Below, piece by piece: positions 35,265-43,195 of a stretch of 64,000 nucleotides of DNA. This stretch comes from Azophilus sp965220835 (lineage in GTDB: Bacteria > Pseudomonadota > Gammaproteobacteria > Pseudomonadales > Azotimanducaceae). The position numbers and the translations under genes are program-made. Below the pieces are notes generated by a model, which was not told the origin of the DNA, did not search any database, and was given only the letters and a program-made list of their open reading frames with translations. Within the stretch, counting starts at the first letter, position 1. The number at the start of each line of letters is the position of its first letter. The stretch covers positions 930,001-994,000 of the forward strand of contig OZ244842.1 in assembly GCA_965220835.1 (NCBI GenBank), given 5' to 3'.

Positions 35265-36428
35265 GTGCTGTCTCAGATAATCGCCGTCACCTTGATGAAC
35301 ATCCGCAACCTGCCGTCCCGGCTGGGCAGTTCCTCGGTGATCGTGGTCGGCATCGCCGGCGTGGTGGCGGTCTTGGTCACCCTGCTGGCCATGGCGGGCG
35401 GATTCTCGGCGGCGCTGGAGCGGGGCGGTTCCGCGGACCGAGCGCTGGTGCTGCGCGGCGGGTCGGACAGTGAAATGTCCGGGCAGGTGGAGCCGGATGC
35501 GGTGCGCATCGTCTCCACCATGCCGGAGGTGGCTGACCACAGCCCGGAAATGTACACAGTGGCGGACGTGCCCAAGCGCGCCACGGGACAGCCGGCCAAC
35601 CTGATCATCCGCGGCGTGGAGCAAGCGGCCTTTCGGATTCGGCCGGAAGTGCAGATTGTCGAGGGCCGCGCGTTCGAGCCGGGCAAACGCGAGGCCATTG
35701 CCGGCTTGGGCGCTTCGGCGGAGTTCACTGGCATCGACTTGGGCGCCAAGGTGGCGCTTCGGGACAGCGACTGGACCATCGTTGGCCTGTTCAAGGCCAA
35801 TGGATCCGCCTATGAGTCCGAACTGTGGGCGGATTTGCCGGTGGCTCAATCCACCTTCCGCCGGGGTGCCACCGTGCAGTCGATTCGCGTGCGCTTGACG
35901 GCGCCGGAGGCCTTCGATGCCTTTGCCTCACGGATTGAAGGGGATCGGCGCTTGGACCTTGAGGCGCACTCGGAGCAGGCGTTCTACCAAAGGCAGTCCG
36001 AGTCCTTGGACACCCTGATCACCACGTTTGGCTACACGGTTGCCGTCATCATGGCCTTTGGCGCCTTCTTTGCGGCGCTGAACACCATGTACACGGCAGT
36101 GTCCACCCGCACCTTGGAGATTGCCACCTTGAGGGCGCTCGGCTTTGGCGGCGCCGCCGTGATGGTCTCCGTGCTGATTGAAGCCTTGGGCCTCGCCTTG
36201 CTCGGCGGCCTGCTCGGCGGCGCCATCGCTTACTTTGGCTTCAACGGCTTCACCGTCGCCACGCTCAACCAAGCCTCCTTCTCGCAGATCGCCTTCGACT
36301 TTGCCGTAACCGGCGACTTGCTGATGCTCGGGCTGATCTGGGCGCTGACGCTCGGCTTCGTTGGTGGGTTGTTCCCGGCCGCGCGCGCAGTTCGCTTGCC
36401 GATCACTTTCGCCCTGCGCGGGGAATAG
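35265..36428 (+). CDS. ABC transporter permease, FtsX/MacB-like (second)
   Basis: 387-residue partner of the preceding permease with the same layout: N-terminal helix (SSVIVVGIAGVVAVLVTLLAM), periplasmic domain, then the FtsX core (TFGYTVAVIMAFGAFFAALNTMYTAVSTRTLEIATLRALGF). It starts at GTG 35265. It ends 32 bases before the convergent SelW-like gene. Both permeases are intact. Confidence 0.9.
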   Translation: MLSQIIAVTLMNIRNLPSRLGSSSVIVVGIAGVVAVLVTLLAMAGGFSAALERGGSADRALVLRGGSDSEMSGQVEPDAVRIVSTMPEVADHSPEMYTVADVPKRATGQPANLIIRGVEQAAFRIRPEVQIVEGRAFEPGKREAIAGLGASAEFTGIDLGAKVALRDSDWTIVGLFKANGSAYESELWADLPVAQSTFRRGATVQSIRVRLTAPEAFDAFASRIEGDRRLDLEAHSEQAFYQRQSESLDTLITTFGYTVAVIMAFGAFFAALNTMYTAVSTRTLEIATLRALGFGGAAVMVSVLIEALGLALLGGLLGGAIAYFGFNGFTVATLNQASFSQIAFDFAVTGDLLMLGLIWALTLGFVGGLFPAARAVRLPITFALRGE

Positions 36429-36460
36429 CGCCCGTTCACTCAATCAATGTCGCTTGTCGA

Positions 36461-36691
36461 TTAGGCGCCTTGCTTCTTGATGACCGCCACCAACTTGTCC
36501 TCGTCTGGAAACTGACCGGCGCTTTGTTGCTTGGAATACAGCAGCGCCCCATCCACCACCACGTCGAACACCCCGCCGCCACCCACGATGAGCTCGGGCG
36601 AGACGCCGCATTCCGCCTCCAACCGAGTGGCCAAACTGACCGCTTGAGGCTGGTAGTTTCAGACGCCGCAGTAGGTGATCGAGATGTTCAT
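36461..36691 (-). CDS. selW: SelW/Rdx-family selenoprotein (CxxU, in-frame TGA)
   Basis: From ATG 36691, preceded by a strong GGGAGG site 7 bases away, 76 residues read as MNISITYCGV-U-NYQPQAVSL, then ATRLEAECGVSPELIVGGGG, VFDVVVDGALLYSK and FPDEDKLVAVIKKQ. This is a full-length Rdx protein (beta-alpha-beta with the redox motif after the first strand, then G-GG-FDV and the LxSK motif). The TGA at 36661-36659 falls on the second redox position (codon 11), giving CxxU as in known SelW proteins. A good SECIS-like stem-loop follows. It is a thioredoxin-fold selenoprotein of thiol redox control. It is 61 bases downstream of a flavodoxin-like gene on the same strand. Confidence 0.9.
36619..36653 (-). 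promoter_or_regulatory. Predicted bacterial SECIS hairpin, selW
   Basis: Six bases after the TGA, CCAGCC pairs with GGUUGG (one G-U) across an internal loop. Inside it, GGUC pairs with GGCC (one U-G), closing the loop AGUUU. The loop G is 23 bases after the TGA, within the known 16-37 base window. Confidence 0.7.
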
Positions 36692-36752
36692 GGGATTGCC
36701 TCCCTAGTGGCATAGCAAGTGGCATTGCGAGTGGCTTTGTGGGCAACGCCAA

Positions 36753-37205
36753 TCAAAACAAGTCCATCTCAAGCCCCAAGGCCATCGCCAGCCCCAACTC
36801 CTGGCAGCCCTTGAGGTGCTCGTCCGCCAATTCGCCCGCGGCGATGATGGGCGCCTGCACCTCCTTGAACGGATAGCCGTTGGCGATGCGGCGAATGGCG
36901 GCAAGGGCCATTGTGCCATCATTGCCCGCGCTGATGAACACGGCGTAGGGCAGGGACAGGATCTTGCCCTCCACCGGATAGAAGGTGCGGTCGAGAAAGT
37001 CCTTCATGCCGCCGGACATGTAGCCGAAGTTTTCCGGGGTGCCCAGCAGCAGCCCGTGGGCCCAGAGCAGGTCGTCCGGCCCCGCGTCCCGGGCGCGCAG
37101 CAGGCGGGCCTCAACCCCGTCAACGTCGTCGGAGCGAGCGCCGCTCAACGCCGCTTCGGCCATGCGTCCGGTGTTGCCGGTCTGGGTGTGATAGACGATG
37201 AGCAG
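36753..37205 (-). CDS. Flavodoxin/NAD(P)H-dependent reductase with non-canonical start
   Basis: FMN-binding flavodoxin-fold protein. HLLIVYHTQTGNTGRMAEAAL is the phosphate-binding loop, LLLGTPENFGYMSGGMKDFLDR the second FMN loop, and SAGNDGTMALAAIRRIANG fits the family. The loop must be inside the protein, yet between an in-frame TAA (37217-37215) and the loop there is no ATG, GTG or TTG; the first usable codon is CTG at 37205. The only ATG, 37163, would delete the FMN site. So translation starts at a rare codon, or the start region is damaged. SelW follows 61 bases downstream. Confidence 0.75.
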   Translation of the reverse strand: MLIVYHTQTGNTGRMAEAALSGARSDDVDGVEARLLRARDAGPDDLLWAHGLLLGTPENFGYMSGGMKDFLDRTFYPVEGKILSLPYAVFISAGNDGTMALAAIRRIANGYPFKEVQAPIIAAGELADEHLKGCQELGLAMALGLEMDLF

Positions 37206-37463
37206 GTGTTTGACTTAGAGCCTCACTCGGGAAATGGCTGCGCCGGGAGCAGTATAGCAACTGCAGCAACTGGGCAGGCTTGAGGGCGTCCCGTCCTCGC
37301 AGCGAACGACGAAACTCGCTCAGGCCTTGACGAAGAAGCCAAGCAGAGAATTGCTGCGTAGTTGGGCATCAGGTATTAGCAAGACGCCAATGGACATCAG
37401 GCTGGCTTGAGCCACTTTCTGCGTTATGATCGGCGGTTGGTGGATTGCAGCGGATGGATCGGC

Positions 37464-37676
37464 ATGGCTCAAATGAAGCACCCAATCACCGGCGCGGTTT
37501 ACAGTGCGTTGGAGGCGGGCACCGTCGAGGTGGACAGCAATGGCCTGAAAGGCATCTTTCGCTATGATGGCGAGCATGTCTCAGGGGAACTGCGTTTTGC
37601 GGACCCGCACATGCTGCTTTGGTTGGGTGGCCCGCAGCTGCCCGATGGCGACAACATCCGCCGCAACCGAGGCTAA
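37464..37676 (+). CDS. Small hypothetical protein
   Basis: Seventy residues from ATG 37464 (MAQMKHPITGAVYSALEAG), continuing VEVDSNGLKGIFRYDGEHVSGELRFADPHMLLWLGGPQ. It has regular alternation of beta-strand-like and loop residues, no signal peptide and no known motif. It lies 114 bases upstream of the Rieske oxygenase on the same strand, so it may be its first operon member. An upstream start at 37407 is possible. I do not recognise the family. Confidence 0.55.
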   Translation: MAQMKHPITGAVYSALEAGTVEVDSNGLKGIFRYDGEHVSGELRFADPHMLLWLGGPQLPDGDNIRRNRG

Positions 37677-37790
37677 TTTGCCCGGCCGGGGCTTGAAAGG
37701 CTTGCCGGCGGCGCGGCCGTCACTGCGCGCCGCACTGGGCCATACTGGGGGCTCGTCGGGCCCCACACGAGGAACATGGAGGTTCAATTC

Positions 37791-39137
37791 ATGAGTGAAG
37801 CCGAAGACCTGCGCTCTGAAGGCATCAGCTACCAGGAGCTGATCAGCCGCGACCCGGTGCCGCCGCCGGAAACCCTGACCTTGGAAAACGTCTTCCGTTC
37901 GCCATTGGTCTCCGTGCCGGTGACGCGCTACACCAGCCAGGCGTTTCATGATCTGGAGATGGAGCGCCTGTGGCCCCGCGTCTGGCAAATGGCCTGCCGG
38001 GAAGAGGAAATTCCCGAGGTGGGCGACCATCGGGTCTATGACATCGGCCGCTACTCGATCATCGTGGTGCGCACCGCTGACGGCATCCGCGCGCACCACA
38101 ACGTTTGCCGCCACCGGGGCCGCCGCCTGTGCGACCGGGCTGGCCACGCCGCCAGCTTCATCTGCCCCTTTCACGGCTTCAGCTGGCACCTGGACGGCAG
38201 CTTGCGGGGCATCACCTCGGAATGGGATTTCCCGCAAATCGACCGTAGCGACTTCACGCTGACGCCCGTGCGTTGCGAAACCTGGGCCGGCTGGGTGTTC
38301 ATCAACATGGACATGGAAGCGGAGCCCTTGGCGGACTTCATGGGCGACCTGCCTGCCCACTTCGCCGTCTGGCGCCCGGAGGAGCGCTACATTGAGGCGC
38401 ATGTCGCCAAGGTGATGCGTTGCAATTGGAAGCTGTGCCAAGAGGCCTTCATGGAGGCCTTTCACGTCATCCACACCCACCCGCAGATTCTCGCCGCCAT
38501 CGGCGACGAGAACTCCCAGTACGATGCTTGGGGCAATTTCTCCCGCGCCATCACGCCGAACGGCACACCGAGCCCGCATCTGCGCTACGAGCCGAGCGAG
38601 CAGGAGATGTTCGAGTCGGTGATGATGCGCAATCTGGACGACCCCCCGGCACCGAAAGTGCCGCCTGGCACCACTGCCAGAGCCATGATGGCGGCGGGTT
38701 CGCGAGCCGCGCTGCAACCGCTGGTGGGGGACGACGTGGTGATTTCCGATGCCTGCGTGTCCGATAGCATCTACTACACGCTGTTCCCCAACTTCCACCC
38801 TTGGGGCGGCTACAACCGCATCGTCTATCGCTTCCGCCCCTATGAGAGCCGCTGCGATACGTCCTTGATGGAGTGCTACTACCTGAGCCCCTTCGCCGGC
38901 GAGCGGCCCGACCCGGCGCCCATGCGCCTGCTGGACGCTGATGAACCTTGGACCAACGCGCCCGAGCTGGGCCTGCTGGCGAAGGTCTTCATGCAGGACA
39001 CCTTCAATCTGCCGCAGGTGCAAAAGGGGCTGGAGGCCGCCCAGTATGACGAAGTGGTGCTGGCGAACTACCAGGAAACCAAGATCAGGCACTTCCACAG
39101 CCTGCTCAACCAGTGGTTGGGGCAGGGCGCAGAATGA
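37791..39137 (+). CDS. Rieske non-heme iron oxygenase, alpha subunit
   Basis: Ring-hydroxylating-type oxygenase of 448 residues. The Rieske cluster motif CRHRG...CPFHGFSW (Cys106/His108 and the later Cys/His pair) is complete. The mononuclear iron site is in LCQEAFMEAFHVIHTHP (two His) with a later Asp. ATG 37791 is preceded by GGAGG at 37777-37781; an in-frame ATG at 37776 contains that site and is less likely. The stop overlaps the P450 start (ATGA), so both oxygenases are translated together. No reductase or ferredoxin gene is adjacent. Confidence 0.92.
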   Translation: MSEAEDLRSEGISYQELISRDPVPPPETLTLENVFRSPLVSVPVTRYTSQAFHDLEMERLWPRVWQMACREEEIPEVGDHRVYDIGRYSIIVVRTADGIRAHHNVCRHRGRRLCDRAGHAASFICPFHGFSWHLDGSLRGITSEWDFPQIDRSDFTLTPVRCETWAGWVFINMDMEAEPLADFMGDLPAHFAVWRPEERYIEAHVAKVMRCNWKLCQEAFMEAFHVIHTHPQILAAIGDENSQYDAWGNFSRAITPNGTPSPHLRYEPSEQEMFESVMMRNLDDPPAPKVPPGTTARAMMAAGSRAALQPLVGDDVVISDACVSDSIYYTLFPNFHPWGGYNRIVYRFRPYESRCDTSLMECYYLSPFAGERPDPAPMRLLDADEPWTNAPELGLLAKVFMQDTFNLPQVQKGLEAAQYDEVVLANYQETKIRHFHSLLNQWLGQGAE

Positions 39138-40459
39138 GCGAAGCGCAGCCCGAGGTGTCGCTGTTCGACCATGACACGTTGGTCGACCCCTATGCCGCCT
39201 ACAAAACCCTGCGCGATCAAGCGCCCGTGCACTTCGAGCCCAACTTTGGCGCTTACATCGTCACCCGCTACGACCTGATTCGAGAGGCCATTCGGGACAC
39301 CGAGACTTACTCCAGCGAGTTCGGGGACTTTCTCGACGGCGCCCGGAAAATCCTGTTTCAGCAGGCGCCGGCGGACGTGCAGCAGAAGCTGATCGAGTTC
39401 AACGAGCAGATGATTTTGATTCCGCCGACCATGCTGACCCTTGATGAGCCGGCGCACACCAAGTACCGCTCCTTGGTGGCTAAGCTTTTCACCGGCTCCG
39501 AGGTCCGCAAGGGCGAGCCCACCGTGCGGGCGGTTGTGGAGCGGAACATCGAAGGCATGGCCACGGCCCCGAGAACCGACGGGGAATTGGCGTCGGGCGC
39601 TATGTCCCCGGACTTCATGTCCACGGACTTCATGTCCGCCTTTGCCTTCCCCGTGCCGTTGCGCATCATCGCCGACCGCCTCGGCATACCCCCTGCGGAG
39701 CGGGCGTTCTTTGATGAAGCCGCCACGGCAGCGGCTTCGGGGCTGCGGCTGTCTCCTCTGACCCCTGAGCAAATGCTGCATCGGGCGCAGCTGGCGCTTG
39801 ACCTGCAGAATTTGCTGGTTTCCCTTGTGGAGGCCCGACGGCGGGAGCCGGCCGAGGACATGATCACCATACTCGCCAACAGCCGATTGGAGGACGAGGA
39901 TCGGCTGCTGACCCACGGCGAGGCGTTGAGCGTGCTCAACCAATTCCTGGTGGCCGGCCATGAAACCACCTCCAGCGCCTTCGGTTGGGGCATGCTGCTG
40001 CTGTGTCGAAATCCCGCCTTGCAGTCGGAAATCCGTGGCGACGCAGGGCGCATTCGCACCTTTGTGGAGGAGGCCCTGCGCATGGAAGCACCCGTGCAAG
40101 GCCTGCCTCGGCTGGTGACGCGGGACACCGAACTCGGCGGCGTGCCGCTGGCTGCCGGCAGCCTCATCATGCTGCGCTTTGGCGCTGGCAACCGCGACGA
40201 ACGGCAGTTCGAGGACCCTGACGAAGTGCGCATTGATCGCAAGAAAGCCGGCATGCAGCTCGCTTTCGGCTCCGGCGTGCACCATTGCATCGGCGCCCCC
40301 TTGGCTAGGCAGGAGTTGAACCTAGGGTTTGCGGCTCTGTTGGACCGGTTTGAGGACTTCCGCCTCGCCGATGGCGCAGATCCGGAGGCGGAGCCGAGCT
40401 TCATTCTGCGCAACCTGCCGAGCTTGCCGATTTGCTATCGGCACCGGCAGGCAACCTGA
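39134..40459 (+). CDS. Cytochrome P450
   Basis: Heme monooxygenase of 441 residues. The heme ligand is Cys385 in FGSGVHHCIGAPLARQEL. The I-helix is LVAGHETTSSAFG, and the ExxR motif is EEALRMEAPVQGLPR. The CYP family resembles those acting on terpenes or steroids, but the substrate is not readable. It is coupled to the Rieske gene by ATGA overlap. The pair is unusual: two oxygenases of different chemistry in one transcript. Confidence 0.94.
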   Translation: MSEAQPEVSLFDHDTLVDPYAAYKTLRDQAPVHFEPNFGAYIVTRYDLIREAIRDTETYSSEFGDFLDGARKILFQQAPADVQQKLIEFNEQMILIPPTMLTLDEPAHTKYRSLVAKLFTGSEVRKGEPTVRAVVERNIEGMATAPRTDGELASGAMSPDFMSTDFMSAFAFPVPLRIIADRLGIPPAERAFFDEAATAAASGLRLSPLTPEQMLHRAQLALDLQNLLVSLVEARRREPAEDMITILANSRLEDEDRLLTHGEALSVLNQFLVAGHETTSSAFGWGMLLLCRNPALQSEIRGDAGRIRTFVEEALRMEAPVQGLPRLVTRDTELGGVPLAAGSLIMLRFGAGNRDERQFEDPDEVRIDRKKAGMQLAFGSGVHHCIGAPLARQELNLGFAALLDRFEDFRLADGADPEAEPSFILRNLPSLPICYRHRQAT

Positions 40460-40571
40460 CGCTGACCCGGCGATGCCTCAGAACACCAAGAAGACGGCCT
40501 CAGGGCGCTCAAGGTGATTCATGTGACAACCTTATCCCGCGATCAAGATCACTGACTGGAGAGCACGACTG

Positions 40572-41126
40572 ATGCGGCTGGACCAACCCCGAGTGGAGCC
40601 CCTTGAGACGGCACAGCAGAGCGCCGAGGCCCAAGAACTCACGGCCTCCATGGCTGAAAACATGCGCTCGCTGAACATCATGCAGACCTTGGCTCAGCAT
40701 CCCCAGTTGATGCGACGTTGGATGGTGTTTGCCAACCATGTTCTCGGCAAGTCCACGCTGCCGGTGCGGGAACGCGAACTGCTGATCCTGCGCATCGGCT
40801 TTCTGTGCCAGTCCGGCTACGAGTGGGGCCAGCACGTGCTTATCGCCCGGCAAGCGGGCATGACGGATGAGGAAATCCGCGCCTGCCAAACCGGGTCGGC
40901 GACGCCAGGCCTAGCGGACCTGGACCGGCTGCTGTTCAAAGCCACCGAAGAGTTGCACGAGGACGCCCATGTCAGCGACGCGACCTGGGCAGGGCTTGCC
41001 CAACACCTGAACACCCAGCAGCTGATGGATGTGGTGTTCACCGTCGGCCAGTACAACCTGGTCTCGATGGCGCTCAATTCCTTCGGCGTGCAGGCCGATG
41101 CAGGTTTGCCCGGATGGGACATTTGA
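40572..41126 (+). CDS. Carboxymuconolactone decarboxylase (AhpD-like) family protein
   Basis: A 184-residue CMD/AhpD-fold protein. PVRERELLILRIGFLCQSGYEWGQHVLIARQAGMT is the family motif; the CxxC of AhpD is reduced to a single Cys (CQSGYEWGQH), so a decarboxylase or lyase role fits better than peroxidase. It follows the P450 by 112 bases on the same strand and may be a third step of the same pathway. Confidence 0.88.
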   Translation: MRLDQPRVEPLETAQQSAEAQELTASMAENMRSLNIMQTLAQHPQLMRRWMVFANHVLGKSTLPVRERELLILRIGFLCQSGYEWGQHVLIARQAGMTDEEIRACQTGSATPGLADLDRLLFKATEELHEDAHVSDATWAGLAQHLNTQQLMDVVFTVGQYNLVSMALNSFGVQADAGLPGWDI

Positions 41127-41161
41127 TCTGTCACAATCCGTAACAATCCGTAACGAAAGTG

Positions 41162-41190
41162 TTGACCTTAGGCAGATCTTCTAAGACTAT
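41162..41190 (+). promoter_or_regulatory. Possible promoter for the 41295 membrane-protein gene
   Basis: TTGACC (41162-41167), a 17-base spacer and GACTAT (41185-41190) give a partial sigma-70 match. Just upstream lies a direct repeat CAATCCGTAA-CAATCCGTAA (41135-41154). Confidence 0.35.
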
Positions 41191-41294
41191 TCGTTACCCA
41201 GACGCTCATTTTTTTCGTAGTTGGCCTGTGTGCGAGACCAGCACCTTGCCAGCCCGGCACCAACCGAATTGGAAGCGGATGGGACGATGAAGCA

Positions 41295-41693
41295 ATGAAG
41301 TGCCTTAATGGAGCTATCAGCGGCGGCTTGATCCTGCTGGCGCTCCTGCACCTTGGCGTGCCGGCCCAGCCCTACTTGCTGATCGGCATGTACGTCTGCG
41401 GTGCGGCACTCGCTTTTGTCACCCTGTTGCCTCGGGTTGGCCAATGGACCGCCCGCATTCTGGCCGTTTGCGCTACCGCTTGCATGCTGTTCTTCTTCGC
41501 CGGGTTCTTCCACATGGCCCCCAGCTTGGGCGAGGAGTGGTACGCCGTTCATCTGCCCGCGTTAGGGCAACTCATCGCCGCCTTTGCCATGCTTCCCGTG
41601 CTTTCGGAATACAGTTGCCTGATGAAGGCGGACCCCGCCGAGGCCCGCAAGTCGAGAGGCTTCTTCTCCGTGCCGGAGCGGCTTCGGTTCTAA
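41295..41693 (+). CDS. Small integral membrane protein of unknown function
   Basis: 132 residues with about four hydrophobic segments (ISGGLILLALLHL; YLLIGMYVCGAALAFVTLL; ILAVCATACMLFFFAGFF; LPALGQLIAAFAMLPVL). The C-terminus is basic and cytosolic-looking. I do not recognise the family. It stands alone between the CMD gene and a hairpin, with a possible own promoter. Confidence 0.6.
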   Translation: MKCLNGAISGGLILLALLHLGVPAQPYLLIGMYVCGAALAFVTLLPRVGQWTARILAVCATACMLFFFAGFFHMAPSLGEEWYAVHLPALGQLIAAFAMLPVLSEYSCLMKADPAEARKSRGFFSVPERLRF

Positions 41694-41703
41694 GCTTCGG
41701 TTT

Positions 41704-41723
41704 AAAAAGGGGCGCATCGCCCC
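41704..41723 (-). terminator. Hairpin with T-tract on the minus strand
   Basis: GGGGCG (41709-41714), CAT, CGCCCC (41718-41723). Read on the minus strand the hairpin is followed by TTTTTAAA, a textbook Rho-independent terminator. Plus-strand transcripts see the hairpin without a U-tract. It lies 15 bases after the 41295 gene, so it may act in both directions. Confidence 0.5.
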
Positions 41724-41797
41724 AACGCGCCTGCCGAGCGGGCGGGCGTCCTTGCCGCCTGCCTCAATGCCAATTACGCTGGCAACCCGCCCGCTGA

Positions 41798-41828
41798 AGG
41801 TTCGTTTGCGCTTCGCAATCGCGAAGCG
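41798..41828. repeat. Palindrome related to the dispersed repeat family
   Basis: AGGTTCGTTTG is followed by CGCTTCGC (41809-41816), AATC and GCGAAGCG (41821-41828), a perfect 8-bp palindrome with the family's GGTTCGTT box on the left. Confidence 0.55.
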
Positions 41829-41869
41829 GCGTGCTTGGCGGGTGAGTGACAGTCTCTCGGGAGCCTTTG

Positions 41870-43195
41870 ATGATCTATAGCGACCAGACCCCTGTTGCAT
41901 TTCAGGATGAGCTGCCTGAGGCAGTGGATGTAGTGGTCATCGGCGGGGGCGTGATCGGCATCTCCACTGCTTGGTTTCTCGTCAAGCAGGGCGTGCGCGT
42001 CCTGGTCTGCGAGAAGGGCCGCGTGGCAGGGGAGCAGTCGAGCCGCAACTGGGGTTGGATCCGCAAGCAGTGCCGGGACCCGGACGAGTTGCCCATCGTC
42101 ATCGACAGCCAGAACATTTGGGAGGGGCTGGCCAGTGAGCTGGGCGAAGATCTTGGCTTCGTCCGTCACGGCGTGGCTTATCTGGCCGAAACCGAGAAGC
42201 AGCTGGCGAGCCATGCCCAGTGGCTGGATGTGGCGCAGCAACATCAACTGGACACCCGCGTGCTCTCCGGCACCGAAGTGGATGCGCTGATTGGCGGCCC
42301 GCCCGGGCAGTACGTGGGCGCCCTTTACACCCCCAGTGATGCCCGCGCCGAACCCTTCGTAGCCGTGCCTGCGCTCGCCCGGGGCGTGCAGCGCCGAGGC
42401 GGCCACATCATCGAAAACTGCGCCGTGCGGGGCATTGAACTTGAGGCTGGCCGAGTGGCTGGCGTCATCACCGAACGCGGGCCGGTGCGGGCTGCGGCAG
42501 CGGTCTGCGCGGGTGGTGCCTGGACCTCGCTGCTGCTGCGCCACTTAGGGCTAAAGCTGCCGCAACTGACCGTGCGAGCCACCGTGGCCCGCACGGCGCC
42601 GGCGCCGGACCTGTATGCGGGCAACGCAGCGGCCCCGGACGTCGCTTTCCGCCGCCGACAGGATGGCGGCTACACGCTGGCCTCGGCCAACCTCAACGAG
42701 CATCTGATTGGGCTGGATTCATTTCGCCACTTCTTCAAGTTCCTGCCCAGCTTGGCCGCCAGCCTGCGTTACATTCGCCTGCGATTCGGCGGCATGCCGG
42801 GCCGCATGGCCCCGCAACGTTGGCAGGACGATGAGCAAAGCCCCTTTGAACGCATCCGCGTGCTCAATCCGGCACCGTCTTCGGTGGCCGTCAGGCAGAT
42901 GCGCCGTCGCATCGACGCCCGGCTGCCGGCCTTGGCGGACTGCCCCATCGAGGAGGCTTGGGCGGGCATGATCGACGTGACCCCCGACGTGGTGCCGGTC
43001 ATGGACGAAACGCCCGGTCACCCCGGCCTCTTCATCGCCACTGGCTTCAGCGGGCATGGTTTTGGCATTGGGCCTGGGGCTGGCCGGGTGATGGCGGAAA
43101 TGGTGGCGGGCCGAACGCCGGCCCATGACCTGCGCCGGTTCCGCTTCTCGCGATTCAGCGACGGTTCCCCCATGCGGCCGGGGCCGGGCTTGTGA
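41870..43195 (+). CDS. FAD-dependent oxidoreductase (DAO family)
   Basis: 441-residue amine/amino-acid dehydrogenase-type flavoprotein. VDVVVIGGGVIGISTAWFLVKQGVRVLVCEKG is the FAD-binding GxGxxG fold at about 18-48, and the C-terminus has GHPGLFIATGFSGHGFGIGPGAGRVMAEM. ATG 41870 has GGGAG six bases upstream; a GTG at 41846 is an in-frame alternative. The stop overlaps the GTG of the phosphatase gene, so the two are coupled. The amine substrate is unknown. Confidence 0.9.
   Translation: MIYSDQTPVAFQDELPEAVDVVVIGGGVIGISTAWFLVKQGVRVLVCEKGRVAGEQSSRNWGWIRKQCRDPDELPIVIDSQNIWEGLASELGEDLGFVRHGVAYLAETEKQLASHAQWLDVAQQHQLDTRVLSGTEVDALIGGPPGQYVGALYTPSDARAEPFVAVPALARGVQRRGGHIIENCAVRGIELEAGRVAGVITERGPVRAAAAVCAGGAWTSLLLRHLGLKLPQLTVRATVARTAPAPDLYAGNAAAPDVAFRRRQDGGYTLASANLNEHLIGLDSFRHFFKFLPSLAASLRYIRLRFGGMPGRMAPQRWQDDEQSPFERIRVLNPAPSSVAVRQMRRRIDARLPALADCPIEEAWAGMIDVTPDVVPVMDETPGHPGLFIATGFSGHGFGIGPGAGRVMAEMVAGRTPAHDLRRFRFSRFSDGSPMRPGPGL

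Noticed and set aside
37215..37217. In-frame TAA before the flavodoxin as another recoded stop
   Set aside because: TAA is not used for selenocysteine and no homologous residues lie upstream of it.
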